DNA from: Halothiobacillus diazotrophicus
GTDB taxonomy: Bacteria; Pseudomonadota; Gammaproteobacteria; Halothiobacillales; Halothiobacillaceae
Direction: 5' to 3'
Length of the DNA stretch: 64,000 bases
NCBI RefSeq assembly: GCF_001663815.1
Contig: NZ_CP016027.1
Location: 2,119,001 to 2,183,000 of the forward strand
Within the stretch, counting starts at the first letter, position 1, and the number at the start of each line of letters is the position of its first letter. Below the pieces are notes generated by a model, which did no database searches, was not told the origin of the DNA, and worked only from the letters and a program-made list of their open reading frames with translations. Shown here piece by piece: positions 29,285 through 39,306 of this stretch. The translations under genes and the position numbers were made by a program.

Positions 29285-30533
29285 AACCCTGCAAACCCTG
29301 CGCGGCATGCACGATGTGCTGCCCGCGCAAACGCCCGCCTGGGCGCATCTGGAATCGACGCTTTCCGCCACGGCCCGTGCCTACGGCTATCAGGAAATCC
29401 GAATGCCGCTCGTCGAGCACACGGCCCTTTTCTCCCGCAGCATCGGTGAGGTCACCGATATCGTCGAAAAGGAGATGTATACCTTTGCCGACCGCAACGG
29501 GGACTCGCTGACGCTACGTCCCGAAGGGACGGCGAGTTGTGTGCGCGCTTGTCTGGAGCATGGTCTGATCCACAACCAGCAGCGCAAGCTCTGGTACATC
29601 GGGCCCATGTTCCGGCATGAGCGCCCCCAGAAAGGGCGTTATCGGCAGTTCCACCAGTTCGGGGTGGAAGCCTTTGGCGTATCGGGTGCGGAACTCGATG
29701 TGGAACTGATCCTGATGGCGGCAGGCATCTGGCGTCAGCTCGGCATCACGGACGTGGCACTCCAGATCAACACCCTGGGGAGTCCGGAGGCGCGCACTGA
29801 GCATCGCACCGTGCTGATCGACTATCTGCAGGCGCATGCCGAACAGCTGGATGACGAGGCGCGTAGCCGATTGCTGACCAACCCGTTGCGGATTCTGGAC
29901 AGCAAGAATCCGGCGGTGCAGGCGGTACTCGCGGATGCACCGGTCCTGTCCGACTATCTGACCGAGGCCGATCTCGAGAACTTCCGTGAGGTCCAGGCAT
30001 TGCTCACCGCCGCCAACGTCCCGTTCGTGGTGAACCCGCGCCTCGTCCGCGGTCTGGATTACTACAACCGGACCGTTTTCGAATGGGTGACGACGGCCCT
30101 CGGGGCTCAGGGCACCATCTGCGCGGGCGGTCGTTACGACGGTCTGGTCACCCAGTTGGGCGGTCGGGCGACGCCGGCCGCCGGCTTTGCCATCGGTCTG
30201 GAGCGGTTGATCGAGTTGATGGCGCTGGCGGAAGATGAGTCCACGGCGGACATCTACATCCTCTGGCCGGAAAATGCGGCCAAGGCCGCCGCCCTCCAGC
30301 TGGCGGAAAGGGTACGCGCATCGCTGCCCGGGCAACGCGTCCAATGTGCGCTGGATGGCGGCAGTCTCAAGAGTCAGCTGCGTCGTGCAGACCGCAGTGG
30401 CGCGCGTTTCGCGCTGCTGGTGTCTGCAGATGGCGATGCAGGGATTACGGTCAAGGATCTGCGCGATGCCGCCATGGCCGATCAGGTGCTGGACGGCCCG
30501 GCCTTGTCTGCCTGGCTAACCGCGCTGCAATAA
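29277..30533 (+). CDS. hisS: Histidyl-tRNA synthetase
   Basis: Class II aminoacyl-tRNA synthetase (418 aa). Motif 1 region is [16 protein letters not shown]; motif 2 is [20 protein letters not shown]; the histidine-A motifs are [15 protein letters not shown] and GGRYDGL; motif 3 is [11 protein letters not shown]-terminal anticodon-binding domain covers about residues 325-418. It is translationally coupled to ispG by an 8-bp overlap. Confidence 0.98.
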   Translation: MSKTLQTLRGMHDVLPAQTPAWAHLESTLSATARAYGYQEIRMPLVEHTALFSRSIGEVTDIVEKEMYTFADRNGDSLTLRPEGTASCVRACLEHGLIHNQQRKLWYIGPMFRHERPQKGRYRQFHQFGVEAFGVSGAELDVELILMAAGIWRQLGITDVALQINTLGSPEARTEHRTVLIDYLQAHAEQLDDEARSRLLTNPLRILDSKNPAVQAVLADAPVLSDYLTEADLENFREVQALLTAANVPFVVNPRLVRGLDYYNRTVFEWVTTALGAQGTICAGGRYDGLVTQLGGRATPAAGFAIGLERLIELMALAEDESTADIYILWPENAAKAAALQLAERVRASLPGQRVQCALDGGSLKSQLRRADRSGARFALLVSADGDAGITVKDLRDAAMADQVLDGPALSAWLTALQ

Positions 30534-30695
30534 CCGCCCCTTAATCATATCCAGCCTTATCCCGCGGCCGTGTGGCCCGGGTTGGGCGTTTCAGACAGTC
30601 TTGATAGACTAGGTCGGCTGGATCGGGGCAGAATCAGGACTGTTCCGGGGCGCCCCCCGGCCAGCGAATCATTCACGTAATCATTAAGGTGTGCT

Positions 30696-31352
30696 GTGGC
30701 TGCGACGGACGACGAAGAACTCGACAAGCTCAGGGATTTCTGGGCGCAATATGGCAAGCCGCTGATGCTGGGACTGACGGTCGGCGCCGTGGTCCTCGCC
30801 GGTTGGTTCGGCTGGCAGACCTGGCAGGCCCGTCAGCAGAATGCCGCGGCATTGGCTTTTCACCAGGTCGAACAGCTGAGTGCGGCCAACCAGCCGCAAC
30901 AGGCCATGGAAGCGGCACGCAAGCTGGCCGCGGACCATTCCGGAACGGCCTATGCGGCATTGGCCCTGCTGGTCGGTGCGCATGAAGCCATGGCACAGAA
31001 CGATCCCTCGAAGGCGGCCATCTATCTGCAGAAGCTGATTTCCGAGACGAAGGAGCCAGCGCTTGTGGCACTCGCTCGGTTGCGTCTGGCGCGCGTTCAA
31101 TGGGCGCAGAACCAACCCGATGCGGCGCTGGCTACGTTGAAGACGGCCCCGCCCGCGCCTTATGCCCCCTTGTATGCCGAACTGACTGGCGACATCGAGG
31201 CCAGCCAGAAACACTGGTCGGCCGCCCGTGCCGCCTATCAGCAGGCCATGACCGGATCCCATGTTGATGCGACCCTGCTCAAGATCAAGCTGGACAATCT
31301 CCCTAACGACGATCATGCCGCTCCCTCACCGACCGAGAAGTCTCATTCATGA
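30696..31352 (+). CDS. yfgM: YfgM: ancillary SecYEG translocon subunit / TPR-like membrane protein
   Basis: 218 aa, GTG start at 30696. A cytoplasmic acidic N-terminus (ATDDEELDKLRDFWAQYG) leads to one TM helix (about residues 23-42) and a periplasmic TPR-like domain of DUF2133/YfgM type. In E. coli it associates with SecYEG and PpiD in outer-membrane protein biogenesis. It overlaps bamB by 4 bp, fitting a shared role. A 162-bp gap separates it from hisS. Confidence 0.9.
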   Translation: MAATDDEELDKLRDFWAQYGKPLMLGLTVGAVVLAGWFGWQTWQARQQNAAALAFHQVEQLSAANQPQQAMEAARKLAADHSGTAYAALALLVGAHEAMAQNDPSKAAIYLQKLISETKEPALVALARLRLARVQWAQNQPDAALATLKTAPPAPYAPLYAELTGDIEASQKHWSAARAAYQQAMTGSHVDATLLKIKLDNLPNDDHAAPSPTEKSHS

Positions 31353-32551
31353 ATGCAGCCCCCGTCCAAGATACTGTGTCCTGTCCAGCTGACCGATCCC
31401 ATCGCGCGCGTATCGCGCGGGCCGCCCTGTGCCTCGTCCTGCCGGCCGTGTTGGTTGGCCTCTCCGGTTGCTCGGAGACGCGGGAGTTCGTCAAGCCGAC
31501 GCCGCTCGGCCAGATCGACAACCGGTTCCCGCCGAAAATCGAGTGGCAGGCCAGTGCGGGCGACGCCCAGCGCAGCGAACTGGCACAGATCGCCCCGGTC
31601 GAGGCCGAGGGCCGCGTCATCGTCGCCGATCCGCGCGGCCGGGTGTTCGCCTATGACCTCAGTTCGGGCAAATCTCTCTGGACGGCTGATCTGCATGACG
31701 ACCTGAATGTCGGTGGCGGTGCCAGTGGCGATATGGTGGTATTCGGCACCGCTGATGGCAAGGTGTTTGCCCTGGCGGCGGATACCGGCAAGCCCTTGTG
31801 GCAGTCACAGGTGCCGACCGCAGTCGAGGCGGCGCCTTCCGTCGGGCATCGGGATGTCGTCGTGCGTGCGAAGGACGGATCCGTCAGCCTGCTCAACGCT
31901 GAAGACGGCAAGGTGGTCTGGACCATCAATCACAACGAGCCGGCCTTGTCGCTGCAGGGTCAGAGTCGTGCATTGCTCTTCCCGGATGCGGTGGCCATTG
32001 GCTACGACGACGGGGAGTTTGCCGTCGTGTCCCGGGCGGATGGTCGCGTTCTGTGGAAGAATCAGGTTGCCTTGCCGACCGGCCGGACGGATATCGATCG
32101 CATGGTGGATATCGATTCGACGCCGCAATTCGGTGATGCGGTGTTCTATGTCATGACTTATCAGGGCCGCTTGGCCGCCATCCAGGCCCAGGGTGGTCAG
32201 ACATTGTGGAGTCGCAAGTTTTCGGGCTATACCGACATGACGTTGGGCCAGCATGCCTTGTACGTGACGGATGCCAGTGGTGTGGTCTGGGCGATCGATC
32301 GTCGGACCGGGGAGCCGCTGTGGCGTCAGGCTGCACTCTCCTACCGCGGCGTCACCGGGCCGGTATTGGATCACGGCAAACTGGTCGTCGGGGACAAGGA
32401 AGGCTACTTGCACGTGCTCGACCCAGAAACGGGGGCGCTGGTCGGTCGGGGCAAGCTGGATGGGGCGATCATCGATCCGATGCGGGCCGAGCAGAACAGC
32501 GTGGCGGCCGTGACGCGCGATGGGGACCTGGTGGTGTTCCGCATCCCCTGA
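31349..32551 (+). CDS. bamB: Outer membrane protein assembly factor BamB
   Basis: Lipoprotein of the BAM complex (400 aa). It has a long signal peptide with lipobox LSGC (cysteine near residue 38), then an eight-bladed PQQ-type beta-propeller with repeats such as GRVFAYDLSSGKSLW, GKVFALAADTGKPLW and GSVSLLNAEDGKVVW. BamB presents beta-barrel substrates to BamA. It normally precedes der directly; here two extra genes intervene. Confidence 0.95.
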   Translation: MNAAPVQDTVSCPADRSHRARIARAALCLVLPAVLVGLSGCSETREFVKPTPLGQIDNRFPPKIEWQASAGDAQRSELAQIAPVEAEGRVIVADPRGRVFAYDLSSGKSLWTADLHDDLNVGGGASGDMVVFGTADGKVFALAADTGKPLWQSQVPTAVEAAPSVGHRDVVVRAKDGSVSLLNAEDGKVVWTINHNEPALSLQGQSRALLFPDAVAIGYDDGEFAVVSRADGRVLWKNQVALPTGRTDIDRMVDIDSTPQFGDAVFYVMTYQGRLAAIQAQGGQTLWSRKFSGYTDMTLGQHALYVTDASGVVWAIDRRTGEPLWRQAALSYRGVTGPVLDHGKLVVGDKEGYLHVLDPETGALVGRGKLDGAIIDPMRAEQNSVAAVTRDGDLVVFRIP

Positions 32552-32597
32552 TCCGTCGCGCGTCCACCCCGCCGCATGGGCGGTTCGACCATGCCAG

Positions 32598-32627
32598 AAG
32601 CAGCGCTCGCAAGGGGGCTGCTTTTTT
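32598..32627 (+). terminator. Rho-independent terminator after bamB
   Basis: Stem AAGCAGC/GCTGCTT with a 12-nt loop and a following TTTT run, 47 bp after the bamB stop. It closes the ndk-bamB transcription unit. Confidence 0.8.
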
Positions 32628-32632
32628 GTTTG

Positions 32633-32660
32633 CCGATTTCCGTGCTTGACCGGAAATCGG
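32633..32660. repeat. Perfect 10-bp inverted repeat
   Basis: CCGATTTCCG and CGGAAATCGG around an 8-nt loop, immediately after the bamB terminator and 64 bp before the P-type ATPase start. It could be an operator for the ATPase gene or a leader hairpin. Confidence 0.55.
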
Positions 32661-32723
32661 GAAGGGAAAACGCTAGGATGAAGGGCAGGAAGATCCCGTG
32701 ACGGGATCCATGCCGGAGAAATC

Positions 32724-35441
32724 ATGACCGTTGCCCGATCCGAAGACGAAACCCCCACGCCAGACTGGCATGCGCAAACTGCAGAAGCGGTTTTGCACAC
32801 CTGGTCCGTTCAGGCGAATCAGGGGCTGACGGCTGAAGTGGTCGCCGAGCGACTGGAAGCGTATGGGCCGAACCGACTTGCCGCGGCGCCCCCGCGCAAG
32901 GCCTGGATACGACTGATCCTGCAATTCCACAACCCCCTGATCTACGTGCTGCTGGCGGCCGGTGGGGTGACCCTGCTGCTGCGGGACTTCGTCGATGCCG
33001 GTGTGATTTTCAGTGTCGTCGTGATCAATGCAATCATCGGTTATGTTCAGGAAGGCCGTGCGGAGCGGGCGCTGGATGCCGTGCGCGCCCTGTTGACCAA
33101 CCGGGCAGTCGTGCTGCGGGACGGCACCCGGCAGGAAGTCGATGCCGATCGCCTGGTGCCCGGCGATATCGTCTGGCTGGAACCCGGCGGCCGCGTCCCG
33201 GCCGACCTGCGATTGCTGCAGACCCACAGCCTGCGCATCAATGAAGCCGTGTTGACGGGCGAATCGATGCCCGTGGAAAAAGCGACGGCCCCCGTGCCCG
33301 CAGCGCATGCCGTCGCCGATCGTCGGTGCATGGCGTATGCCGGGACGGTGGTGGCCGTCGGGCAGGGCGTGGGCGTCGTCGTGGCGACGGCCGGCCGGTC
33401 GGAAATGGGCCGGATTGGTGCGTTGATGGGCACCGTCCCGACGCTCGTGACGCCGCTGACCCGTCGCCTCGATCAGATGGCACGGCAAATGACCATCCTG
33501 ATCCTGCTGGTTGGATTCGTGACCTTCCTGTATGGCTATGCAGTTCGGGGCCTGCCGACGCTGGAGTTGTTCCTGGCGGTGGTCGGACTCGCGGTGGCGG
33601 CCATTCCTGAGGGTTTACCTGCCGTGGTGACGATCGTCCTGGCCATCGGGACACGAGTCATGGCGAGAAACCACGCCATCATCCGCCGTTTGCCCGCCGT
33701 GGAGACGCTGGGCTCGGTGACCGTGATCTGCTCGGACAAGACCGGGACGCTGACCCGAAATCAGATGACGGTCGTGCAGGCGATCCTGCCCGAGCAGACA
33801 TTGGGGGTGACCGGCAGCGGCTACCGACCCGAAGGCACGTTTCTCCTCGGGGATCTGCCCATCGATCCGCTCCGCAACGAGGGACTGGGCGCACTGGCGC
33901 AGTGCGCGGTCCTCTGCAACGACGCGCAGCTGCGCCCCGGATCGGCGGCGGACGACGACTGGCAGGTGGTCGGGGATCCCACCGAGGGCGCCCTGCTGAC
34001 GTTTGCCCAGAAGGCCGGGGCGATCGCGTCCGTACTGACAGCAGAGTTTCCGCGGGTGGACACGGTGCCTTTCGACGCGGCCCACCGCTTCATGGCGACC
34101 CTGCACCATGATCAAGACGGACACGCGGTCGTCTTTCTCAAGGGTGCCCCGGAGGCGGTGCTGGGCCGCTGTACGCAGGATATTTCCGGTATGACGCTGG
34201 ATGCGCGGGACTGGCAGAGACTGATCCATCAGGCCGCGCTGTCCGGCGAACGGGTACTGGCGCTGGCGCGTGCCGACATGCCGACGGGCACCACCCAGAT
34301 CAGTCTGGCGGATATGACGCCGCGATTTACCTTGCTGGGACTGGTGGGGCTGATCGATCCTCCACGGGAAGAGGCGATCGAGGCCGTGGATACCTGTCGT
34401 CTGGCCGGCTTGCAGGTGAAAATGATCACGGGCGACCATGCCGTCACTGCAGCGGCGATCGGGCGACAGCTTGGGCTGGGGGGACAGACCGTGCTGACCG
34501 GTGAGCAATTGGACCTGATGGACGATGCCCGTCTTCGGTCTCAGGTGTCCGAGACGGACATCTTCGCGCGCGCCAGCCCGGAGCATAAGCTGCGTCTGGT
34601 CGCGGCCTTGCAGGCCCAAGGCGAACTGGTCGCAATGACGGGCGATGGCGTGAACGATGCGCCGGCGCTCAAGGCGGCGGATATCGGCGTGGCCATGGGA
34701 CAGAAAGGCACGGATGCGGCACGTGAGGCAGCGGATCTGGTACTGACGGACGACAATTTCGCGACGATTGCCCGTGCGATCAAGGAAGGGCGGGCGGTGT
34801 TCGACAACATTCAGCGATCCCTGCTATTCATGTTGCCCACGAATGGCGGCGAGGCGGGCGTGATCATGCTATCGGTCTTCGCGGGGCTGGCCTTGCCCGT
34901 GACACCGGCCCAGATTCTCTGGGTCAATACGGTCACGGCCATCACGCTGGCACTTGCGCTGGCGTTCGAACCCGCGGAAAGGCGGATCATGCTGCGCCCG
35001 CCCAGAAAACCGTCGGCACCCTTGATCACCCGGCTGTTTGCTCTTCGGTTGATCTTCGTCAGCGTGCTGATGGTGACGGCGACCTTTATGGTCTTCGAAT
35101 GGACGCTGGCCCGCGGCGGATCATTGGACGCGGCACGGACCGCGGCCGTGAACATGCTGGTCTGCGGTGAGCTTGTGTATCTGTTCAACGTGCGTCATTT
35201 CGTCGCCTCGGCATTCCGTCGCGACCTGTTCACGGAAAATCCTGTCGCGTTGCTCATGGCGGTACTGTTGATCGGGATTCAGAGCGCATTCACCTATGCA
35301 CCACCATTGCAGACGGTCTTCCATACGGTGGGGCTGGACGCGGTGTCCTGGGCCATGATTCTGGGGCTGAGTTTTCTGTTGTTCGTGCTGGTGGAGGGGG
35401 AGAAGGCCCTGCTTCGTCGGCGACGGGTCATGGGTTTCTGA
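32724..35441 (+). CDS. Cation-transporting P-type ATPase, P2 (Ca2+/Na+-type) subfamily
   Basis: Inner-membrane ion pump (905 aa). N-terminal cation-ATPase domain (AQTAEAVLHTWSVQ...), actuator motif LTGES, phosphorylation site DKTGT (D338), KGAPE in the nucleotide domain, TGDGVNDAPAL hinge, and about ten TM helices. TM4 has PEGLPAV, the P2A signature, and TM6 has NTVTAITLALALAFEP, found in bacterial CtpF/PacL-like pumps. There is no CPC motif, so it is not a heavy-metal pump. The ion cannot be fixed; Ca2+, Na+ or Mn2+ are candidates. It sits between bamB and der, an uncommon position. Confidence 0.93.
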   Translation: MTVARSEDETPTPDWHAQTAEAVLHTWSVQANQGLTAEVVAERLEAYGPNRLAAAPPRKAWIRLILQFHNPLIYVLLAAGGVTLLLRDFVDAGVIFSVVVINAIIGYVQEGRAERALDAVRALLTNRAVVLRDGTRQEVDADRLVPGDIVWLEPGGRVPADLRLLQTHSLRINEAVLTGESMPVEKATAPVPAAHAVADRRCMAYAGTVVAVGQGVGVVVATAGRSEMGRIGALMGTVPTLVTPLTRRLDQMARQMTILILLVGFVTFLYGYAVRGLPTLELFLAVVGLAVAAIPEGLPAVVTIVLAIGTRVMARNHAIIRRLPAVETLGSVTVICSDKTGTLTRNQMTVVQAILPEQTLGVTGSGYRPEGTFLLGDLPIDPLRNEGLGALAQCAVLCNDAQLRPGSAADDDWQVVGDPTEGALLTFAQKAGAIASVLTAEFPRVDTVPFDAAHRFMATLHHDQDGHAVVFLKGAPEAVLGRCTQDISGMTLDARDWQRLIHQAALSGERVLALARADMPTGTTQISLADMTPRFTLLGLVGLIDPPREEAIEAVDTCRLAGLQVKMITGDHAVTAAAIGRQLGLGGQTVLTGEQLDLMDDARLRSQVSETDIFARASPEHKLRLVAALQAQGELVAMTGDGVNDAPALKAADIGVAMGQKGTDAAREAADLVLTDDNFATIARAIKEGRAVFDNIQRSLLFMLPTNGGEAGVIMLSVFAGLALPVTPAQILWVNTVTAITLALALAFEPAERRIMLRPPRKPSAPLITRLFALRLIFVSVLMVTATFMVFEWTLARGGSLDAARTAAVNMLVCGELVYLFNVRHFVASAFRRDLFTENPVALLMAVLLIGIQSAFTYAPPLQTVFHTVGLDAVSWAMILGLSFLLFVLVEGEKALLRRRRVMGF

Positions 35442-35445
35442 CGGC

Positions 35446-36795
35446 ATGGGTGGGGGCATTCGGTGGCGTTCGGCCAGTGATCCTGATCCGTCGAAGCGTT
35501 TTTTCTGGCGACTTCTGGGGCGGATGGCGCCCCTCGCCATTCTGATTTTTCTGCTTTGGGCGTACGTCCTGCCCTATCAGGCGGCGGTACAGATCGACAA
35601 ATCGCTGGCCGTGTGGGCTCGGGCACACGCCGGATGGCGGTTGGAGCGCCTCGGGGGCGGTGCCTACGAGCGCAGCTATCGCATCACCTGGACGGCGCAA
35701 GCGGATAGCGCGCCGTCGATCCGGGCCGGGCTCACGGTGCGAATTCGGCCGGTGGGCTGGTCGTCCGATCAGGGGCAGCGGCAGTGGGGCTGGGCGACGT
35801 TCTCCCTGTCGATGGCACCCGATAGTCCGATCCAGATGTTCCGTTGGCCCGATGACCCCTGGCATTTGAGTGGATTGGTCGGCTGGCTGGGTACCTGGGA
35901 GATGGCACTGCCCCGGTCCGGGCCGGAAAGCGGCTCGGCACACCTGACGTACGATCCCCGGTCCGGTCGCTGGCAGGGGGCCCTGAACCTGCCCGCCTGG
36001 ACCGTGAAGACCCCGTCGTCTACTTGGCGATTCGGTCGGAGCAGTATCGATCTCGATCTGCACATCAGTCCGGCGACGGGCGACAGCACGCCATTTGCCG
36101 GTATCTTGGGCGAAGTCGGCGTGGATGTCCGGCGCCTGGGCTGGGTGGGACCGACGGAACGCGGTCTGGTGGATGATGTGCAGGCCCGATTGCGGCAGAG
36201 TGCCCATCATGCCGGTAAGCTACGTGACCTGATCGGATCGGTGTCCATTGGTGCGGCGCGATCGGTAGCCACAACACTCGGCGCGTCGCAGGTGACGTTC
36301 GGCATTTTCGATGCCGAGCCCGACGTGCTTCAGCGACTGGTCGATCTTGGGCTACGCATCCCGACGCTCGCTGTAACGCCGCCCGCAGTGGCGACCCCGG
36401 ATGCGTTATGGTCCGCGCTGGAACACGATCGCGCCCAGCCGGCGCTGATGGACCTCCTGAACGCCTTGCGGCGGGCCGAGGTGCATCTGGACGCGCTGCG
36501 CTATCAGGGCCCCCAAGGCAGCGTGGCCGTTCGAGGCGTGGCCTATGGTCCGCGGTTTTCCATGTCAGCTTCTTCCCCGAAGCGTGCCGGCGAGGTGCCC
36601 TGCTGGCAGGCACAATTCGCCATCGAGATGGATGATGCCTGGTTGGCGCAGTGGCCGAGCGACGAGGTTCTGCGCTGGTCCGCCCGGCTGCAGCATCGGC
36701 AGAACCGATGGGTGGGCGACTTTGCGTACGGGGTGAAGGGGTGGCAGGTTTCGTCGCGTCCGGTGGATATTTCGACAATCCCACCGCAAGACTGA
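35446..36795 (+). CDS. YdgA-like (DUF945) membrane-anchored protein, tentative
   Basis: 449 aa, beginning 4 bp after the ATPase stop, so probably co-expressed. It has one N-terminal TM helix (about residues 27-45, APLAILIFLLWAYVLPYQ), then a long beta-rich extracytoplasmic region with alternating polar/Trp-rich strands. Length and layout resemble the DUF945/YdgA family of inner-membrane-anchored periplasmic proteins of unclear function, but no decisive motif was seen. It could equally be an AsmA-like or unassigned protein. The ATG 35446 lacks an obvious Shine-Dalgarno sequence apart from GTTTCTGACGGC; translational coupling is likely. Confidence 0.6.
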   Translation: MGGGIRWRSASDPDPSKRFFWRLLGRMAPLAILIFLLWAYVLPYQAAVQIDKSLAVWARAHAGWRLERLGGGAYERSYRITWTAQADSAPSIRAGLTVRIRPVGWSSDQGQRQWGWATFSLSMAPDSPIQMFRWPDDPWHLSGLVGWLGTWEMALPRSGPESGSAHLTYDPRSGRWQGALNLPAWTVKTPSSTWRFGRSSIDLDLHISPATGDSTPFAGILGEVGVDVRRLGWVGPTERGLVDDVQARLRQSAHHAGKLRDLIGSVSIGAARSVATTLGASQVTFGIFDAEPDVLQRLVDLGLRIPTLAVTPPAVATPDALWSALEHDRAQPALMDLLNALRRAEVHLDALRYQGPQGSVAVRGVAYGPRFSMSASSPKRAGEVPCWQAQFAIEMDDAWLAQWPSDEVLRWSARLQHRQNRWVGDFAYGVKGWQVSSRPVDISTIPPQD

Positions 36796-36865
36796 GATAA
36801 TCCCGCCATGATTCAGGCCGCCGTCCGTTTGATCGGCGTGCCTCGACAACTTCCTGGAAAAACTC

Positions 36866-38506
36866 ATGAAACCTGTAATTGCCCTTGTGGGCCGCCCCAA
36901 TGTGGGCAAGTCGACCATGTTCAATCAGATGACCCGTTCGCGCGCCGCGCTCGTGGCGGATTACGCGGGACTGACCCGCGACCGCCAGTACGGCACGGCA
37001 CGGCACGAGGATCAGGATTTCATCGTGATCGACACGGGGGGCTTGACCGGCGAACGGGGCGGTATCGAGGCGCTGATGCAGGATCAGGCCTGGGCGGCAG
37101 TCGAGGAGGCGGATTGCGTGGTGTTCATGGTGGATGCGCGGGCTGGCCTGACGGTGGCGGATCAGGAGATCGCCGAGCGCCTGCGTCGTTCCAGCAAGCC
37201 CATCCTGCTCGTGGTGAACAAGGTCGACGGCGTCGACGAATCCCTGGTTCAGGCCGAGTTCGCGCGCCTGGGTCTTGGGGAGCCCGTGTTCACTACGGCC
37301 TCCCACGGTCGGGGCATTGCCGCGGTCTGGGAAGGCGTGCTCGCGCTCATGGCCACGCGCAAGATCATCATCGCGGACGAGCCCGAACTGGAGGAGGGCG
37401 CGATTCGCGTCGCGCTGATCGGCCGTCCGAACGTCGGCAAGTCCACCCTGACCAACCGTCTGCTCGGCGAGGATCGGGTGCTGGCCTTCGATCAGCCGGG
37501 CACCACGCGCGACAGTATCTACATTCCCTTCGAGCAGAACGGCAAGCACTACACCCTGATCGACACCGCCGGGGTGCGTCGGCGCGCGCGCGTCTCGGAG
37601 ATGATCGAGAAGTTCAGCATCGTGAAAACCCTGCAGGCCATCGAGGCGGCCAACGTCGTGATCCTGGTCTGCGATGCGCACGAAGGGATCAGCGAGCAGG
37701 ATCAGCACCTGCTGGGCTTCATTCACGATCGGGGCCGCGCGCTGGTCATCGCCATCAACAAATGGGACAACATGACCGATTACGCGCGGGACGAGGTCAA
37801 GCGACAGATCGATCTGAAGCTCAACTTCATCAACTACGCCAAGATGCATTTCATCTCCGCCCTGCACGGCACGGGGGTGGGCCATCTGTTCGAAAGCGTG
37901 GACGCCGCGTACGCAGCGGCCATGCGCGACATCAACACCAATGTGCTGACCCGTTCCCTCGAGGCCGCGGTGTTCGCGCACCAGCCGCCGCTGATTCACG
38001 GTCGGCGGATCAAGTTGCGCTATGCCCACCAGGGTGGGGTGAACCCGCCGATCATCGTGATCCATGGCAAGCAGACCGATCGCTTGCCGGGCAACTATTC
38101 CCGTTATCTCGAAGGGTGGTTCCGCCGCGAGTTCGATCTGATGGGGACGCCGGTGCGTCTGGAGTTCCGCACGGACAGCAATCCCTACGAGGGCAAGTAC
38201 GACAATCGGACCCCGTTGCAACGGTTCAAGGAAAAGAAGGCAGAACGCCAGATTGCCGGCATGAAGCGCAAATCGGCGGCCAATGCCGAGCGTCGGGCCC
38301 GTGCCGAGGCGGCGGCAGGCGGCGGTGCCGGCACGGCCTCAAGCAAGACAGCGAAATCTCCGGCGCGTCCGGCCGCCAAGGCGGCGGCAAAACCGACCGG
38401 GCGCAAGAGCGGGCCAAGTGCGAATACCGGTGCCCGGCCCGGTGCGAAGGCGTCCCGGAAGCCCGCCGGAGCGCCGTCCGGGCGCGGGGGCAAATCCGGC
38501 CGCTGA
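36866..38506 (+). CDS. der: Double-GTPase ribosome assembly factor Der (EngA)
   Basis: Essential 50S assembly GTPase with two tandem G domains (GRPNVGKST near residue 10 and again near 190; DTGGL and DTAGV G3 motifs; NKVD and NKWD G4 motifs) and a KH-like C-terminal domain. At 546 aa it is about 50-60 residues longer than E. coli Der. The extra is a low-complexity tail from about residue 474, rich in Ala, Lys, Arg, Gly and Pro, which could bind RNA. The start MKPVIALVG at 36866 follows a weak GGAA. Confidence 0.97.
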   Translation: MKPVIALVGRPNVGKSTMFNQMTRSRAALVADYAGLTRDRQYGTARHEDQDFIVIDTGGLTGERGGIEALMQDQAWAAVEEADCVVFMVDARAGLTVADQEIAERLRRSSKPILLVVNKVDGVDESLVQAEFARLGLGEPVFTTASHGRGIAAVWEGVLALMATRKIIIADEPELEEGAIRVALIGRPNVGKSTLTNRLLGEDRVLAFDQPGTTRDSIYIPFEQNGKHYTLIDTAGVRRRARVSEMIEKFSIVKTLQAIEAANVVILVCDAHEGISEQDQHLLGFIHDRGRALVIAINKWDNMTDYARDEVKRQIDLKLNFINYAKMHFISALHGTGVGHLFESVDAAYAAAMRDINTNVLTRSLEAAVFAHQPPLIHGRRIKLRYAHQGGVNPPIIVIHGKQTDRLPGNYSRYLEGWFRREFDLMGTPVRLEFRTDSNPYEGKYDNRTPLQRFKEKKAERQIAGMKRKSAANAERRARAEAAAGGGAGTASSKTAKSPARPAAKAAAKPTGRKSGPSANTGARPGAKASRKPAGAPSGRGGKSGR

Positions 38507-38541
38507 TAAACGACAAACGACAAACCCTGAGCTGGCACGCG

Positions 38542-39276
38542 TTACTGTTCGGTCTTGATTGCTCGCGTGGTCAGGGCCGCGTTGCCTTGCTCGACCCACA
38601 TCAGCGTTGCCGCGCACACCCCGACGGGCAGTGCCAGAAAGTTCAGCACGGGCACCAGGGTCATCCCGGTCATGGCAGCGCCGAAACCAAAACTCGTCAC
38701 CGGCATGGCCCGCAACAGGCGCCGCTGTTCGCCGAATTCCACCTGATGATTGCCGGCGGGCGCATCGAGGTACTGCAGGCTCATCATCCAGGCCGAAAAG
38801 GCGAACCAGAGGAAGGGCGCGGCCAGATTCAGCACGGGAATCAGGAACAGGATGAGCAGCGGTATCGCGCGCAGGGCGAAGTAGAGGAGCTTGCGGGTTT
38901 CCGCGGCCAGCGTCTTGACCACCATCACCCAGAGCGGTGTCGTGTCCTCCGGCGGCGCCCGACCGGTCAATTGCGTTTCCAGCTTCTGAGCCAGAAGGGC
39001 ATTGAACGGTGCGGCGATGAAGTTGGCGACCAGCGTGAAGGTGAAGAACGCCACGATCATCAGACCGATGAACAGAATCGGCAGGATCAGCCAGTTGAGG
39101 AATGTCAGCCAGCCGGGTAGCAAGTGATCAAGCCACTGGTGGGCATAGTGCAACGCTGCCCAGGTGCCAGCGGCAAACAGCAGGCTGTTGATGGCCAGCG
39201 GAATGAGGGTGAACCGGCGGATGCCCGGTCGCCACATCAGGCCGAAACCTTTCAAGACATAGGCGAAACCATTCAT
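38542..39276 (-). CDS. cysZ: CysZ/EI24-family membrane protein
   Basis: Inner-membrane protein (244 aa) of the EI24/CysZ family; E. coli CysZ imports sulfate for cysteine synthesis. Four to five hydrophobic segments are visible (about residues 22-45, 60-90, 135-175, 195-225). Family-typical features are GFGLMWRPGIRRFTLIPLAIN at the N-terminus, APFNALLAQKLE, and a MPVTSFG...LVPVLNFLALPVGV C-terminal part. It is convergent with der, 35 bp apart, with no terminator seen. Sulfate specificity is inferred from family only. Confidence 0.85.
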   Translation of the reverse strand: MNGFAYVLKGFGLMWRPGIRRFTLIPLAINSLLFAAGTWAALHYAHQWLDHLLPGWLTFLNWLILPILFIGLMIVAFFTFTLVANFIAAPFNALLAQKLETQLTGRAPPEDTTPLWVMVVKTLAAETRKLLYFALRAIPLLILFLIPVLNLAAPFLWFAFSAWMMSLQYLDAPAGNHQVEFGEQRRLLRAMPVTSFGFGAAMTGMTLVPVLNFLALPVGVCAATLMWVEQGNAALTTRAIKTEQ

Positions 39277-39306
39277 ATCGATACCAGGGCCATGACGTTC
39301 ACGAGG

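Noticed and set aside
36065-38221. 718-codon minus-strand frame opposite der
   Set aside because: Antisense shadow of a GC-rich gene, no start signal or domain.
36808-39120. 770-codon plus-strand frame spanning der and cysZ
   Set aside because: It overlaps der in another frame and runs antisense to cysZ; Gly/Arg/Ala-rich without domains. der and cysZ are certain.
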